52,265 nucleotides of DNA from Verrucomicrobiaceae bacterium. Lineage in GTDB: Bacteria > Verrucomicrobiota > Verrucomicrobiia > Verrucomicrobiales > Akkermansiaceae. Shown here piece after piece: positions 22,496 to 30,670 of the stretch. The stretch's first letter is position 1, and every line of letters begins with the position of its first letter. The notes beneath the pieces are model-generated. The model did no database searches, had not been told where the DNA came from, and worked only from the letters and a program-made list of their open reading frames with translations. The stretch spans positions 1-52,265 of the forward strand of contig JAIXPW010000085.1 in NCBI GenBank assembly GCA_027485995.1, in the 5' to 3' direction. Made by a program: the position numbers and the translations under genes.

Positions 22496-24046
22496 TCACC
22501 GATTCAACCAATCCAGGATCGTCGCGGCGAATTTCTGCGAGATGCCTGTTAGGGCGGACAGTTGATCGACGGTGGCTTTCCTGAGACGGGCCACGCTGCC
22601 GAATTTTTCCAGCAGCAGCTTCTTCTTGTTAGTAGACATGCCGGGGCAGTCGTCGAGCAGGCTTTCCTTCATGCGGCGGCGGAGCAGGAGGGAGTTGTAG
22701 CCATTGGCAAAGCGGTGGGCCTCGTCGCGGATGCGCTGGAGCAGCTTCAGCGCGCCGCGCTCATGCGGAATGAGGATCGGTGTGCTGCTGCCGGGGACGA
22801 AGACCTCCTCGCGCTGCTTCGCCAGGCCGATCACGGGAAGGTCGTGCAGGCCGAGGGCATGGAGCTCCTTCACCGCCATGCCGAGCTGGCCTTTTCCACC
22901 GTCCACGATGACCAGATCCGGCAGGACGATCTTCGCGCGACCTTCGCGGGCGAGTCGTCGCTGCGCCTCGACGACATCCTCCTGGGAAAACTCGGCATCG
23001 GGGTCGGAGTCGGAGTTTTCCAACAGGATCCGCGAGTAGCGGCGACGGATGACCTCGGCCATCGAGGCGAAGTCGTCCTGGCCCTGCACGGTGCGGATGC
23101 GGTAGCGTCGGTAGTTCTGGTTGTCCGGCTTGCCATCGGTGAAGCGCACCATCGAGGCGACGATGTGGTTCGAGGAAACGTTGGAGATATCAAAGCACTC
23201 CATGACCCGTGGTGGCCCATTGAGCCGCAGCGCATCGCCCTGATCGGCGAGGTCCTCGGTGGGCTTGACGGTGGTGGGCACGCCACGGCCGCGGGTGAAC
23301 TGGCGGGTCGGGTTGATGGTCTTTTCAAGGTTCAGCCAGACATCGCGGAGGGTGGCGGCCTTTTCAAAATCGAGCCGCTCGGCTGCCTTTTCCATCTCGA
23401 CGCGGAGGTCGTCGAAGATGCCCTTCCTCCCCTTCCCTTCGAGGATCGCGCAGGCCTCGTCGATGCGGGCGATGTATTCGTCGCGGAGGATGCGGTGGAT
23501 GCAGGGCGCGGAGCAGTTGCGGATGATGTCGGCGTTGCAGTGCTTGTAGTCGGTCTCGCCGGGATCGCTGCTGCGGCAGACGCGCAGGCCGTAGCGGCGG
23601 TTGAGCCAGTTGACCGTGGCGCGCAGGGCGCTGGAGTGGGGAAAGGGGCCGAAGTAGCGGGCACCGTCCTCCTTTTTCATCCGGGTCGTCTGAAAGCGCG
23701 GCCACGGCTCATCGACACGGATCTTCAGGAGCAGGAAGCGCTTGTCGTCGCGGAAGGCGATGTTGTAGCGCGGGCGGTAGTCCTTGATGAGCTTGCCTTC
23801 AAGGAGGAGGGCCTCGGCCTCGGAGCGGACCTCGTGGGTCTCGAAGTCGTGGATCGAGTCGATCAGCGCCCGGGTCTTGAGGTCGGCCCGCATCTTCCGC
23901 GAGGCGAGGAAATACGAGGAAAGCCGTTTCTTCAGGTCGCGTGCCTTGCCGACATAGATGATCGAGCCCAGGCGGTCCTTCATCAGGTAAACGCCGGGCT
24001 GGTGGGAAACATCGCGAAGCTTGGCCTTCAGGTCGGGCGCGGACAC
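22496..24046 (-). CDS. uvrC: UvrC, excinuclease subunit, short form
   Basis: 516 aa. It begins with the GIY-YIG nuclease (GVYLMKDRLGSIIYVGKARDLKKRLSSYF), followed by the UvrB-binding coiled coil (MEKAAERLDFEKAATLRDVWLNLEK near 235), the RNase H-like nuclease (MECFDISNVSSNHIVASMVRF, DLVIVDGGKGQLGMAV), and C-terminal helix-hairpin-helix motifs (LLLEKFGSVARLRKATVDQLSALTGISQKFAATI). Compared with E. coli (610 aa) about 90 residues of the central linker domain are absent. UvrC makes both incisions in nucleotide-excision repair. A CCTAACAG motif sits near its 3' end. Confidence 0.95.
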   Translation of the reverse strand: MSAPDLKAKLRDVSHQPGVYLMKDRLGSIIYVGKARDLKKRLSSYFLASRKMRADLKTRALIDSIHDFETHEVRSEAEALLLEGKLIKDYRPRYNIAFRDDKRFLLLKIRVDEPWPRFQTTRMKKEDGARYFGPFPHSSALRATVNWLNRRYGLRVCRSSDPGETDYKHCNADIIRNCSAPCIHRILRDEYIARIDEACAILEGKGRKGIFDDLRVEMEKAAERLDFEKAATLRDVWLNLEKTINPTRQFTRGRGVPTTVKPTEDLADQGDALRLNGPPRVMECFDISNVSSNHIVASMVRFTDGKPDNQNYRRYRIRTVQGQDDFASMAEVIRRRYSRILLENSDSDPDAEFSQEDVVEAQRRLAREGRAKIVLPDLVIVDGGKGQLGMAVKELHALGLHDLPVIGLAKQREEVFVPGSSTPILIPHERGALKLLQRIRDEAHRFANGYNSLLLRRRMKESLLDDCPGMSTNKKKLLLEKFGSVARLRKATVDQLSALTGISQKFAATILDWLNR

Positions 24047-24205
24047 GCGGGCAATAGAGTCGAGGACGAGGGAAATCGAAATGGGAAATTCAGCGACGCG
24101 ACTTTTTTACAGCGGACCTCCTCGCCCGGCGAGGGCGGGTGTGGATCGCTGGGCCGAGGTTGGAGATTGCAGAAGTCATCGAAACAGGCCGGCTGGCCGG
24201 GGTAG

Positions 24206-24682
24206 TCATGGCGTGGCCTTTTCGTCACTTGGTTTTGGGATGATGCCGATCAGATCTTCTGGCACGCCATACTTCTCCGACCAGAGGAGATAGAAGGCGT
24301 CACTATGTCCAAAGCTGAAGTCAATCAGCTTCCATCCTTGACTCGTTCTCAGCCAAATCGCCACCGCGTCAGAGTTATCATGTGGAGGATGCTTCAGTGG
24401 CTCTCCCTTATTGTCCACAGTCGCACCGACGAAGAATGCCCAGTTCCGATACACCTTGAGACTACCGGTGAACTTGTGCTGGGGTGTGACCTTGATTCGG
24501 AGTAAATCAAAAAGCTCTTTCCGAAGAGCGGATTCAGCGGGAAGTTCCGTCGGCACTTTGTAGGGAGGGTCATAAACCTCTGCCCATTCGGCACTGCCCG
24601 GAGGAACCATCGGTTGGGACTGAGCATGCAGGAAAGAGGTTGCAAGCGCGACGGGCATTAGTGTGACAAACAGCGATTTCAT
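24206..24682 (-). CDS. Secreted hypothetical protein, 158 aa
   Basis: Signal peptide (MKSLFVTLMPVALATSFLHAQ). The mature part includes WAFFVGATVDNKGEPLKHPPHDNSDAVAIWLRTSQGWKLIDFSFGHSDAFYLLWSEKYGVPEDLIGIIP, a beta-rich small domain. No family recognised. Its lower GC and secreted, orphan character are like the cassette genes at 13-15 kb, but I see no attC beside it. Confidence 0.68.
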   Translation of the reverse strand: MKSLFVTLMPVALATSFLHAQSQPMVPPGSAEWAEVYDPPYKVPTELPAESALRKELFDLLRIKVTPQHKFTGSLKVYRNWAFFVGATVDNKGEPLKHPPHDNSDAVAIWLRTSQGWKLIDFSFGHSDAFYLLWSEKYGVPEDLIGIIPKPSDEKATP

Positions 24683-24806
24683 CGGATTCAGTTTCTATTC
24701 CGAGACCCTACGGCTGCGACTTGAGGCAGGCGGATGGTTTCTCGATCATTTGAGGTTTGAAAGGTCATGGCATGTTCCCCTGATGGTGGACCCCTTCTTT
24801 TTGGAC

Positions 24807-26282
24807 TCACCACTTCTCAAAGGAAGGATCCGGCTTGGGATTGACGATGGGGAGAATCGCGCCGGTGTCCGTCTTGAAGGCTTGGAGCTTGGCTTTCAGC
24901 TCGGCGACCTTTCCCGGCATCTTCTCGGCGAGGTTGGTCTTCTCGCCGGGGTCCTTTGACAGATCATAGAGCTCGAAGCCCTTTTTCCAGTAGAACTCGA
25001 TGAGCTTCCAGTTGCCATCCCGAACGGCGGAGGAAGGGATGCCGCCCTGGTTGCCCCAGTGCGGGTAGTGCCAGAACAGCGGGGCTCGTGAATGCTTGGC
25101 TTCCGGGTTCTTCAGCAGGTCGAGAAAACTGGTGCCGTCCTTGTGCTGGGCGGGCAGGAGATCGAGTCCGCAGGCCTGGAGGAAGGTGGGAAAAAAGTCG
25201 GTCGAGATCACCGGAGTCGCGCAGGTTCCTCCGGGCTTGATGGTCTTCGGCCAGCGGACGATGAGCGGCTCGCGGATGCCGCCCTCATACATCCAGCCTT
25301 TTCCGGCCCGGTAAGGAAGGTTGCTGGTGGGTGAACCTTCGGCGGTGGCAAGGCCGCCGTTGTCGGAGAAGAAGACGACGATCGTGTCTTCGGCGAGGCC
25401 GTTGTCATCGAGGGCCTTGAGGACCTTGCCGACGGAGCGGTCCATCTCCTCGACCATCGCGGCATAGACCGCATGCTCCTGCACCTGGCGGACCTGTTTC
25501 GGGTCATCAGTTGCGAATACCGGCTTGAGGCCGAGTTTGGTACGCTTTTCCTCGTACTTCCTCACCAGATCAGCGGGAGCCAGCAGCGGCGTGTGGACGG
25601 AATAGAACGGGAAGTAGATGAAGAAGGGCTTGTCCTTGTGGGCGGTGATGAATTTCGAAACCTCGGTGGCCAGGCGGTCTGGGAGGCTTTCCCCGTCGGG
25701 TCCATCGGGCAGGCGGGGGTTGGCATAAGGGGAAAAGTATTTCTTTCCACCGTAGGGGCCACCGGCATCGGTGCCGGCGATGTTGACATCAAAGCCATGA
25801 TCCTCCGGCCAGGAACCCATCGGACCGAGGTGCCATTTCCCGGCATGCAGGGTGGCATAGCCCTTGGCCTTGAAGGCCTCGGCAAGGGTGATGTGGGAAG
25901 CCGCAAGCCGCTCGAGGTACGGCGCGGGCAGTAGCGGCCGCTTGGCGAAGTTTCCGAACTTCCCGGTGGTCATGGTGGCGGCGTCCGCAGGCAGCTCCTG
26001 GTAGCCGTTGGGGGCACCGAAGTAGTCGGTGTTCCTCGTCCGGGCCGGATACTGGCCGGTGAGGATCGAGGATCGCGTGGGCGAGCAGACCGGGCAGGCG
26101 GCATAGGCATCCGTGAAGCGGAGTCCCTGCTTCGCGAGGCCGTTGAGGTTCGGCGTGTCGTAGAAGGTCTTCGGGTTGTTGAAGCCGACGTCCATGCAAC
26201 CAAGGTCATCCGCCATCATGAAGATGACATTGGTGGCGGCGGCGGGAAGCGCGAGGGTGAGAAGGAGGAGAAGAAATTTCAT
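24807..26282 (-). CDS. Secreted arylsulfatase-family sulfatase
   Basis: 491 aa from ATG 26282 (signal peptide MKFLLLLLTLALPAAA). The sulfatase metal site NVIFMMADDLGCMDVGF is followed by the formylglycine motif CSPTRSSILTGQYPARTR (Cys type), LHAGKWHLG, FFSDNGG and YEGGIREPLIVRWP. The Cys form needs an FGE maturase in trans. It precedes a glycoside hydrolase gene by 17 bp on the same strand when read in transcription order (the hydrolase is upstream), so the pair probably acts on a sulfated polysaccharide. Confidence 0.93.
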   Translation of the reverse strand: MKFLLLLLTLALPAAATNVIFMMADDLGCMDVGFNNPKTFYDTPNLNGLAKQGLRFTDAYAACPVCSPTRSSILTGQYPARTRNTDYFGAPNGYQELPADAATMTTGKFGNFAKRPLLPAPYLERLAASHITLAEAFKAKGYATLHAGKWHLGPMGSWPEDHGFDVNIAGTDAGGPYGGKKYFSPYANPRLPDGPDGESLPDRLATEVSKFITAHKDKPFFIYFPFYSVHTPLLAPADLVRKYEEKRTKLGLKPVFATDDPKQVRQVQEHAVYAAMVEEMDRSVGKVLKALDDNGLAEDTIVVFFSDNGGLATAEGSPTSNLPYRAGKGWMYEGGIREPLIVRWPKTIKPGGTCATPVISTDFFPTFLQACGLDLLPAQHKDGTSFLDLLKNPEAKHSRAPLFWHYPHWGNQGGIPSSAVRDGNWKLIEFYWKKGFELYDLSKDPGEKTNLAEKMPGKVAELKAKLQAFKTDTGAILPIVNPKPDPSFEKW

Positions 26283-26299
26283 GGAGATAAAGGTCTGGA

Positions 26300-27574
26300 T
26301 CAGCGGACCTCGAGTGGGGCGGTGGCGGTGGCGGCATGCCCTTTTCCGTCGCGGACCCAGAGATAGAGACGGTACGAACCGGGCTTCGCAGGAGCCTTGA
26401 ACTCCGCCGCAGAGTCCAACTGGGTCACGACGACGCCCTGGATGGGTTTCGGCATGGCAATGGGCTTGCCTTCCACGGCATGAGGCTTCTCCGGAAGCAG
26501 CGTCCATCTCCATGTCAAGGGATCGCCCTCGGGGTCGGTGGCGGAAGACTCGACGTGGAGCGGGCTTTCCGGAGCGATCGCCTGGGTCGGAACTCCCTTC
26601 AAAGGCTGGATCGTGGGGGCACGGTTGAGCGGTGGCTTGCCGCTCCATTTTTCCTGGAGCACATCGACGGGTTCGGTGGTCAGTCCGTCATCCGTGAGCA
26701 AACCGAACCAGGTGGCGGAGGCCTCGAACTTCCAGCCCCAGACAAAGGCATAACTGCCGAGACAGGCCCCGCCTTTCGAGATGGCTTCATCGTAGGCGCG
26801 GCTCATCATCCGGGCCTTTTCGGTGCTGGTCTGCTCGATGGGCGCTCCGGACGAGGTCTTCGGCCTTTCCCAAAAGCCGCTCGGACCCCACTCGGTGAGC
26901 AACCAGGGACGAGTCCAGCCGACCTTTTCCAGATGGGGCCTCAAGCTGAAGACGCCGCCGTAGGTGTTGACCCCGACATAATCGAGATGCGGCGTGTGCT
27001 CGTTGAGGCCTTTTACTTTCGCGGGGGCCAGTCCAGCCACCGCCGTGAAAGTGGGATGCGCGGGATCGATTTCATGGATCATCACGGCCAGGCGGTCCAG
27101 CTGCTTCCAGTAGTCGGCGTTGTTGCCATCGCCCTCCGCTTCGTTGCCGATGCCCCAGGCCAGCAGGGCGGGATGATGACGATGTTTCAGAACCTCGGCC
27201 TTCACGCGCTCAAGCTGCTTGGCGCATTGCTCGGGCTTGGCGTAGGAGAACCAGGAGCATTCCGATTCCAGCCAGATTCCGGCACTCACGGTCATGCCGA
27301 GCGATTGCGCCTTGTCGAGGGTCGCATCGAGCCCGCCGGTGCTCCAGGTGCGGATGGAATTGGCCCCCAGCCCGGCCAACTGATCGAGTCGGGTGTCGCC
27401 GCCGGCCCCTTTCACGAAGTAGGGTTTGCCTCCGCGCCTCATTCCGTCCTTCACGCTGACGGTGACCGGCACGGCAGCCTGGGCCACACGTTCGGTCGGC
27501 ACGGCCTCAGCCTGAAGGAAATGAGCGCTTGCCAGCAGGAAACCGATCAGGGAAGGCAGGAGGAATTGGGGCAC
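26300..27574 (-). CDS. Glycoside hydrolase, GH2-like TIM barrel
   Basis: 424 aa with signal peptide (MPQFLLPSLIGFLLASAHFLQA). The barrel contains KGAGGDTRLDQLAGLGANSIRTW, the acid/base motif LLAWGIGNEAEGDGNNADYWK near residue 145, and the nucleophile motif WLLTEWGPSGFW near 230, as in clan GH-A families such as GH2. A C-terminal beta-sandwich (VESSATDPEGDPLTWRWTLLPEKP) looks like a PKD or Ig domain. It heads a two-gene unit with the sulfatase; substrate presumably a sulfated glycan. Confidence 0.82.
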   Translation of the reverse strand: MPQFLLPSLIGFLLASAHFLQAEAVPTERVAQAAVPVTVSVKDGMRRGGKPYFVKGAGGDTRLDQLAGLGANSIRTWSTGGLDATLDKAQSLGMTVSAGIWLESECSWFSYAKPEQCAKQLERVKAEVLKHRHHPALLAWGIGNEAEGDGNNADYWKQLDRLAVMIHEIDPAHPTFTAVAGLAPAKVKGLNEHTPHLDYVGVNTYGGVFSLRPHLEKVGWTRPWLLTEWGPSGFWERPKTSSGAPIEQTSTEKARMMSRAYDEAISKGGACLGSYAFVWGWKFEASATWFGLLTDDGLTTEPVDVLQEKWSGKPPLNRAPTIQPLKGVPTQAIAPESPLHVESSATDPEGDPLTWRWTLLPEKPHAVEGKPIAMPKPIQGVVVTQLDSAAEFKAPAKPGSYRLYLWVRDGKGHAATATAPLEVR

Positions 27575-27755
27575 GGTGAAAAGGAGAAGAGGAAATTGGA
27601 CGTCAGCCGCCTCGATTACGATCCTTTACTCCCGGGCATATCGACAACCTGCTGGAGATTTGGCAAACCCGTCGCAGCCGCGATGCTCCCAGCGAACAGA
27701 CCCGTGAGTCCAATTGCCCCCTTCCCGAGCAGACCCGCCCGTTTCGATGAACCAA

Positions 27756-27830
<75 letters not shown>

Positions 27831-27897
27831 ATCGCGTGGGCGACGCGGCGGAGTATTCCCATCGCGGGCTCGGGGAAAAGCGAAATTTCAGGCAGAT

Positions 27898-28890
27898 TCA
27901 CACCTTCTCCCCTGCCCTCCAGGAGCCGAAGAGCCAGAGCCAGATGAATGCCAGCAGAGCTGCAGCCAGTCCGACATGAAGGACCTGGACCCATGCGTAG
28001 AGATGAACCTGCGACATGACCACGCCGAGGACCATCTGCGCCAGCACGATGCCGAGGACCACGTGGCCGACACGGCCCGGCCTGCCATGGCGCTTCGCGA
28101 TCAGGAAGGCCCAGACGCTTGCCCCCAGCACCGCCCAGGAGAAACTACGATGAATCAAGTAGATCCAGCGCTGCTCCAGCTCGCCGATCCATTCCGCGCG
28201 CGGGGAATTCAGGTGGGACTTCGCCATTTCATCGGTCAGCTCGCGGATCTGGGAACCCATGATCCCCTCGCCCACGACCACGCCCAGCAGTAGCAGGATG
28301 GCCAGACGCAGGCGTGCCGCAGCCGCAGGGGCGATGGCCACCCGCCACGGACGATCCGTCCCACCCCAGGCGCAGTAGGAAAGGGTGCCGAGAAGGAGCA
28401 TGGCGAGCGCGAGGTGGGTGGTCAGGACTCCGGGTTTCAGGCCACTGTAAACCACCCTCGCCCCCATCCAGGCATTCACCAGGACCAGGAACAAGGAGGC
28501 AAAGGCGCTCCAGAACACCAGCGGTCGCTTTGATCTCTGCCAGAACGCCGCGATGAAGGTGGCCAGCGAAAAGAACCCGACCGGCAGCGAACAAAGTCGG
28601 TTGATGAACTCCGTCCACACATGCCTGGGGTTGAACTCGGAACGCAGCTCCTCGCGGGTGATCGTCGCCGGATCACGCCCCTCCCGTTCGGCCCGCTTCT
28701 GGAATCGCTCGATCGGAAGCTTGTCGAAATCCACCTGCTCCACCTTCGTCGGCGGGATCAGGCAGCCCCAGCAAGTTGGCCAGTCGGGGCAACCCATCCC
28801 CGAGCCGGTCACCCGGACGATCGCCCCGACGAACATCAGGAAAAGGACCGAGACCAGCGCGGCGGTTGAGAGTTTTTGAAAGAGAGCCAT
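27898..28890 (-). CDS. ctaA: Heme A synthase, CtaA/COX15
   Basis: 330 aa from the ATG at 28890. About eight membrane helices. The first helix is followed by GAIVRVTGSGMGCPDWPTCWG, the COX15 signature with the Cys pair. Heme-ligand histidines can be seen in FNPRHVWTEFINRL, TTHLALAM, YLIHRSFSW and VLHVGLAAAL. It converts heme O to heme A for cytochrome oxidase. It is 56 bp after the epimerase gene on the same strand and likely shares its transcript. Confidence 0.93.
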   Translation of the reverse strand: MALFQKLSTAALVSVLFLMFVGAIVRVTGSGMGCPDWPTCWGCLIPPTKVEQVDFDKLPIERFQKRAEREGRDPATITREELRSEFNPRHVWTEFINRLCSLPVGFFSLATFIAAFWQRSKRPLVFWSAFASLFLVLVNAWMGARVVYSGLKPGVLTTHLALAMLLLGTLSYCAWGGTDRPWRVAIAPAAAARLRLAILLLLGVVVGEGIMGSQIRELTDEMAKSHLNSPRAEWIGELEQRWIYLIHRSFSWAVLGASVWAFLIAKRHGRPGRVGHVVLGIVLAQMVLGVVMSQVHLYAWVQVLHVGLAAALLAFIWLWLFGSWRAGEKV

Positions 28891-28946
28891 CGAGGTGGGC
28901 CGAACTTGCCCGGAGTGCCGGGCTTTTCCATGGGAAAGTTGCCACC

Positions 28947-29951
28947 TCAGACGGTTGCCCGACCTGGCAGCCAGACCCGCGCTCCGACCGACCTCGATCC
29001 GGCAGGCCGGAACAAGCCTTCCAGGCCCGGCCGCGCCCGCAGATCCGCTATCGCAGGAGCGGCATGCGTCCACCGCCAGCGGAAGCCCTCCTCACGCAGC
29101 CTGCGCGGATCCGCCCAGCGGCTTTTCAGGACCAGTTCGGTCTCGGTCCGCATCAGCCTCGCCCCGAGTTCGAGGAGGAGCTCCGGCGCCGGCAAGCCCA
29201 CCGGCATGCCTGCTGCCTCACGAAAAGTCCGCATCCATTCCCGATTGGTCGGAAACTCCGGCGCGGTGACGTTGACCACTCCGTCGATCTGACTTTCCGC
29301 GATCAGGAAATCCACCGCCGCGAGAAAGTCCTCCATGTGAATCCAGCTGATCCGCTGGTCCCCTTTTCCCATGGGGCCTCCCAGGCCGCGACGCACGATG
29401 CTGCGCAAGACATCAAACACGGTGTCCGGCTCGTTCGCCAGCACCATGCCGATCCGCATGGCCACCTTCCGCGTCACTCCCGGCACTTTTGCCGCAAAGA
29501 ACTCCTCTTCCCAGGCCCGCGCCACCTTGACCGAAAATCCATCGCCAGGCTCGCCGAACCACTCATCCTGCGCATGGTCCCGCGCGTCGCGATACCACGT
29601 CGCCGTGCTGGCATTCAGCCAGACCTTCGGAGGGGCCTGGCAGGCGGCGATCGCCTGACCGATCACCCGGGTCGAGTCCACCCGCGACTCGATGATTTCC
29701 CGCTTCGCCTGCTCGTCGTAGCGGCAGTTCACACTGCGTCCCGCGAGATTGATGACGGACTCCGCTCCTTCGAGCGCGAGCGCCCAGGGACCGAGGGTCC
29801 GACCATCCCATTCGAGGAAAATTCCATCTCCGCTCCAGCCATCGCGGCTGCGGGCGATCGCCACCACCTCCTTGCCCTGGCGGGCATGATGGCGGCAGAG
29901 GTAGCGTCCGAGGAAGCCGTTGGCTCCGAAAATCACCGTGGTAGGTTTCAT
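28947..29951 (-). CDS. TIGR01777-type NAD(P)-binding epimerase
   Basis: 334 aa. A Rossmann start TTVIFGANGFLGRYLCRHHARQGKEVVAIARS, then SVINLAGRSVNCRYDEQAKREIIESRV and the C-terminal DUF1731 region (GRASMPVGLPAPELLLELGARLMRTETELVLKSRWADPRRLREEGFRWRW-type, residues about 250-310). Family members (YfcH-like) are thought to be SDR sugar or quinone epimerases, no certain function. Its start is 30 bp after the end of the GbsR-like gene, consistent with one operon. Confidence 0.88.
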   Translation of the reverse strand: MKPTTVIFGANGFLGRYLCRHHARQGKEVVAIARSRDGWSGDGIFLEWDGRTLGPWALALEGAESVINLAGRSVNCRYDEQAKREIIESRVDSTRVIGQAIAACQAPPKVWLNASTATWYRDARDHAQDEWFGEPGDGFSVKVARAWEEEFFAAKVPGVTRKVAMRIGMVLANEPDTVFDVLRSIVRRGLGGPMGKGDQRISWIHMEDFLAAVDFLIAESQIDGVVNVTAPEFPTNREWMRTFREAAGMPVGLPAPELLLELGARLMRTETELVLKSRWADPRRLREEGFRWRWTHAAPAIADLRARPGLEGLFRPAGSRSVGARVWLPGRATV

Positions 29952-29981
29952 GAAAGTCGATTCTTGGTGAGAAAGTGAAGA

Positions 29982-30506
29982 TCAGCTCAGAAGTCGGGCT
30001 GCGAGCTGGAGGGCGATGCCGTATTTCATACCGGAAACCCGGTCGGCGACGTTGGAGGCGAATCCCACGAACTCCGCCAGCTTGCTCATCTGCTCGTGGA
30101 ATGCGCGGCCCTCCGGCGTGTCGATCCCCCGGCTGTCGTCGAGGCACTGGTGGAGCACGCCGAGCGCAGGATCGATCTCCCGCCTCCGACGCTCGCGGGC
30201 CACGATCGTGAAAATCTTCCAAACATCCTTTTCCGCCTCGAAAAACTCCCGACGCTCGCCTTTTTTGACGATCGTGCGGATCAGGCCCCATGAAACCAAT
30301 TCCTTCAAATTCGTGTGGGCATTACCCCGACTAATCTGAAGCCGCTCCATCACCTCGTCGGTGCCGATCGCCTCCGGCTCCGTCATCAGCAGCGCATGGA
30401 TCTGAGCCATGGTCCGATTGATGCCCCAGTGGGTTCCAAGCGCTCCCCACTGCGCCACAAAGTCCTCGCGGGACTGTTTCAGCTTCACGTCATCTGCACT
30501 GCTCAT
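29982..30506 (-). CDS. GbsR/MarR-family transcriptional regulator
   Basis: 174 aa from ATG 30506. A winged-helix domain (EAIGTDEVMERLQISRGNAHTNLKELVSWGLIRTIVKKGERREFFEA) follows the first helix (MAQIHALLMTEP), and the C-terminal helical part is as in GbsR-type repressors. An 18-bp perfect palindrome lies three bases upstream of its start codon, probably the autoregulatory operator. It precedes the epimerase and ctaA genes, so it may control them. Confidence 0.85.
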   Translation of the reverse strand: MSSADDVKLKQSREDFVAQWGALGTHWGINRTMAQIHALLMTEPEAIGTDEVMERLQISRGNAHTNLKELVSWGLIRTIVKKGERREFFEAEKDVWKIFTIVARERRRREIDPALGVLHQCLDDSRGIDTPEGRAFHEQMSKLAEFVGFASNVADRVSGMKYGIALQLAARLLS

Positions 30507-30508
30507 AA

Positions 30509-30526
30509 TTTCAGTATTTACTGAAA
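30509..30526. promoter_or_regulatory. Palindromic operator upstream of the GbsR-like gene
   Basis: TTTCAGTA-TT-TACTGAAA is a perfect inverted repeat with 8-bp arms and a 2-bp centre, right before the start codon of the regulator. MarR/GbsR proteins bind such 18-20-bp palindromes as dimers. It could block the promoter of the regulator operon. Confidence 0.65.
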
Positions 30527-30670
30527 CTTCGGTCTCGCAAGAAGAAAATCCATCGGCCCGAAAAATGCTCTTCCGCCCCTGTGTCGAAACCGACACCGAT
30601 CGACCTGCCTGCTTTTGAAACAGCTGTGCTTCAATCCGGATGTCAAAGAGACTCGAAATCCTCAAAAACC

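Noticed and set aside
22562..24205. A 547-codon plus-strand frame over uvrC
   Set aside because: It is antisense to uvrC, whose domains are unmistakable; composition is repetitive and low in meaning.
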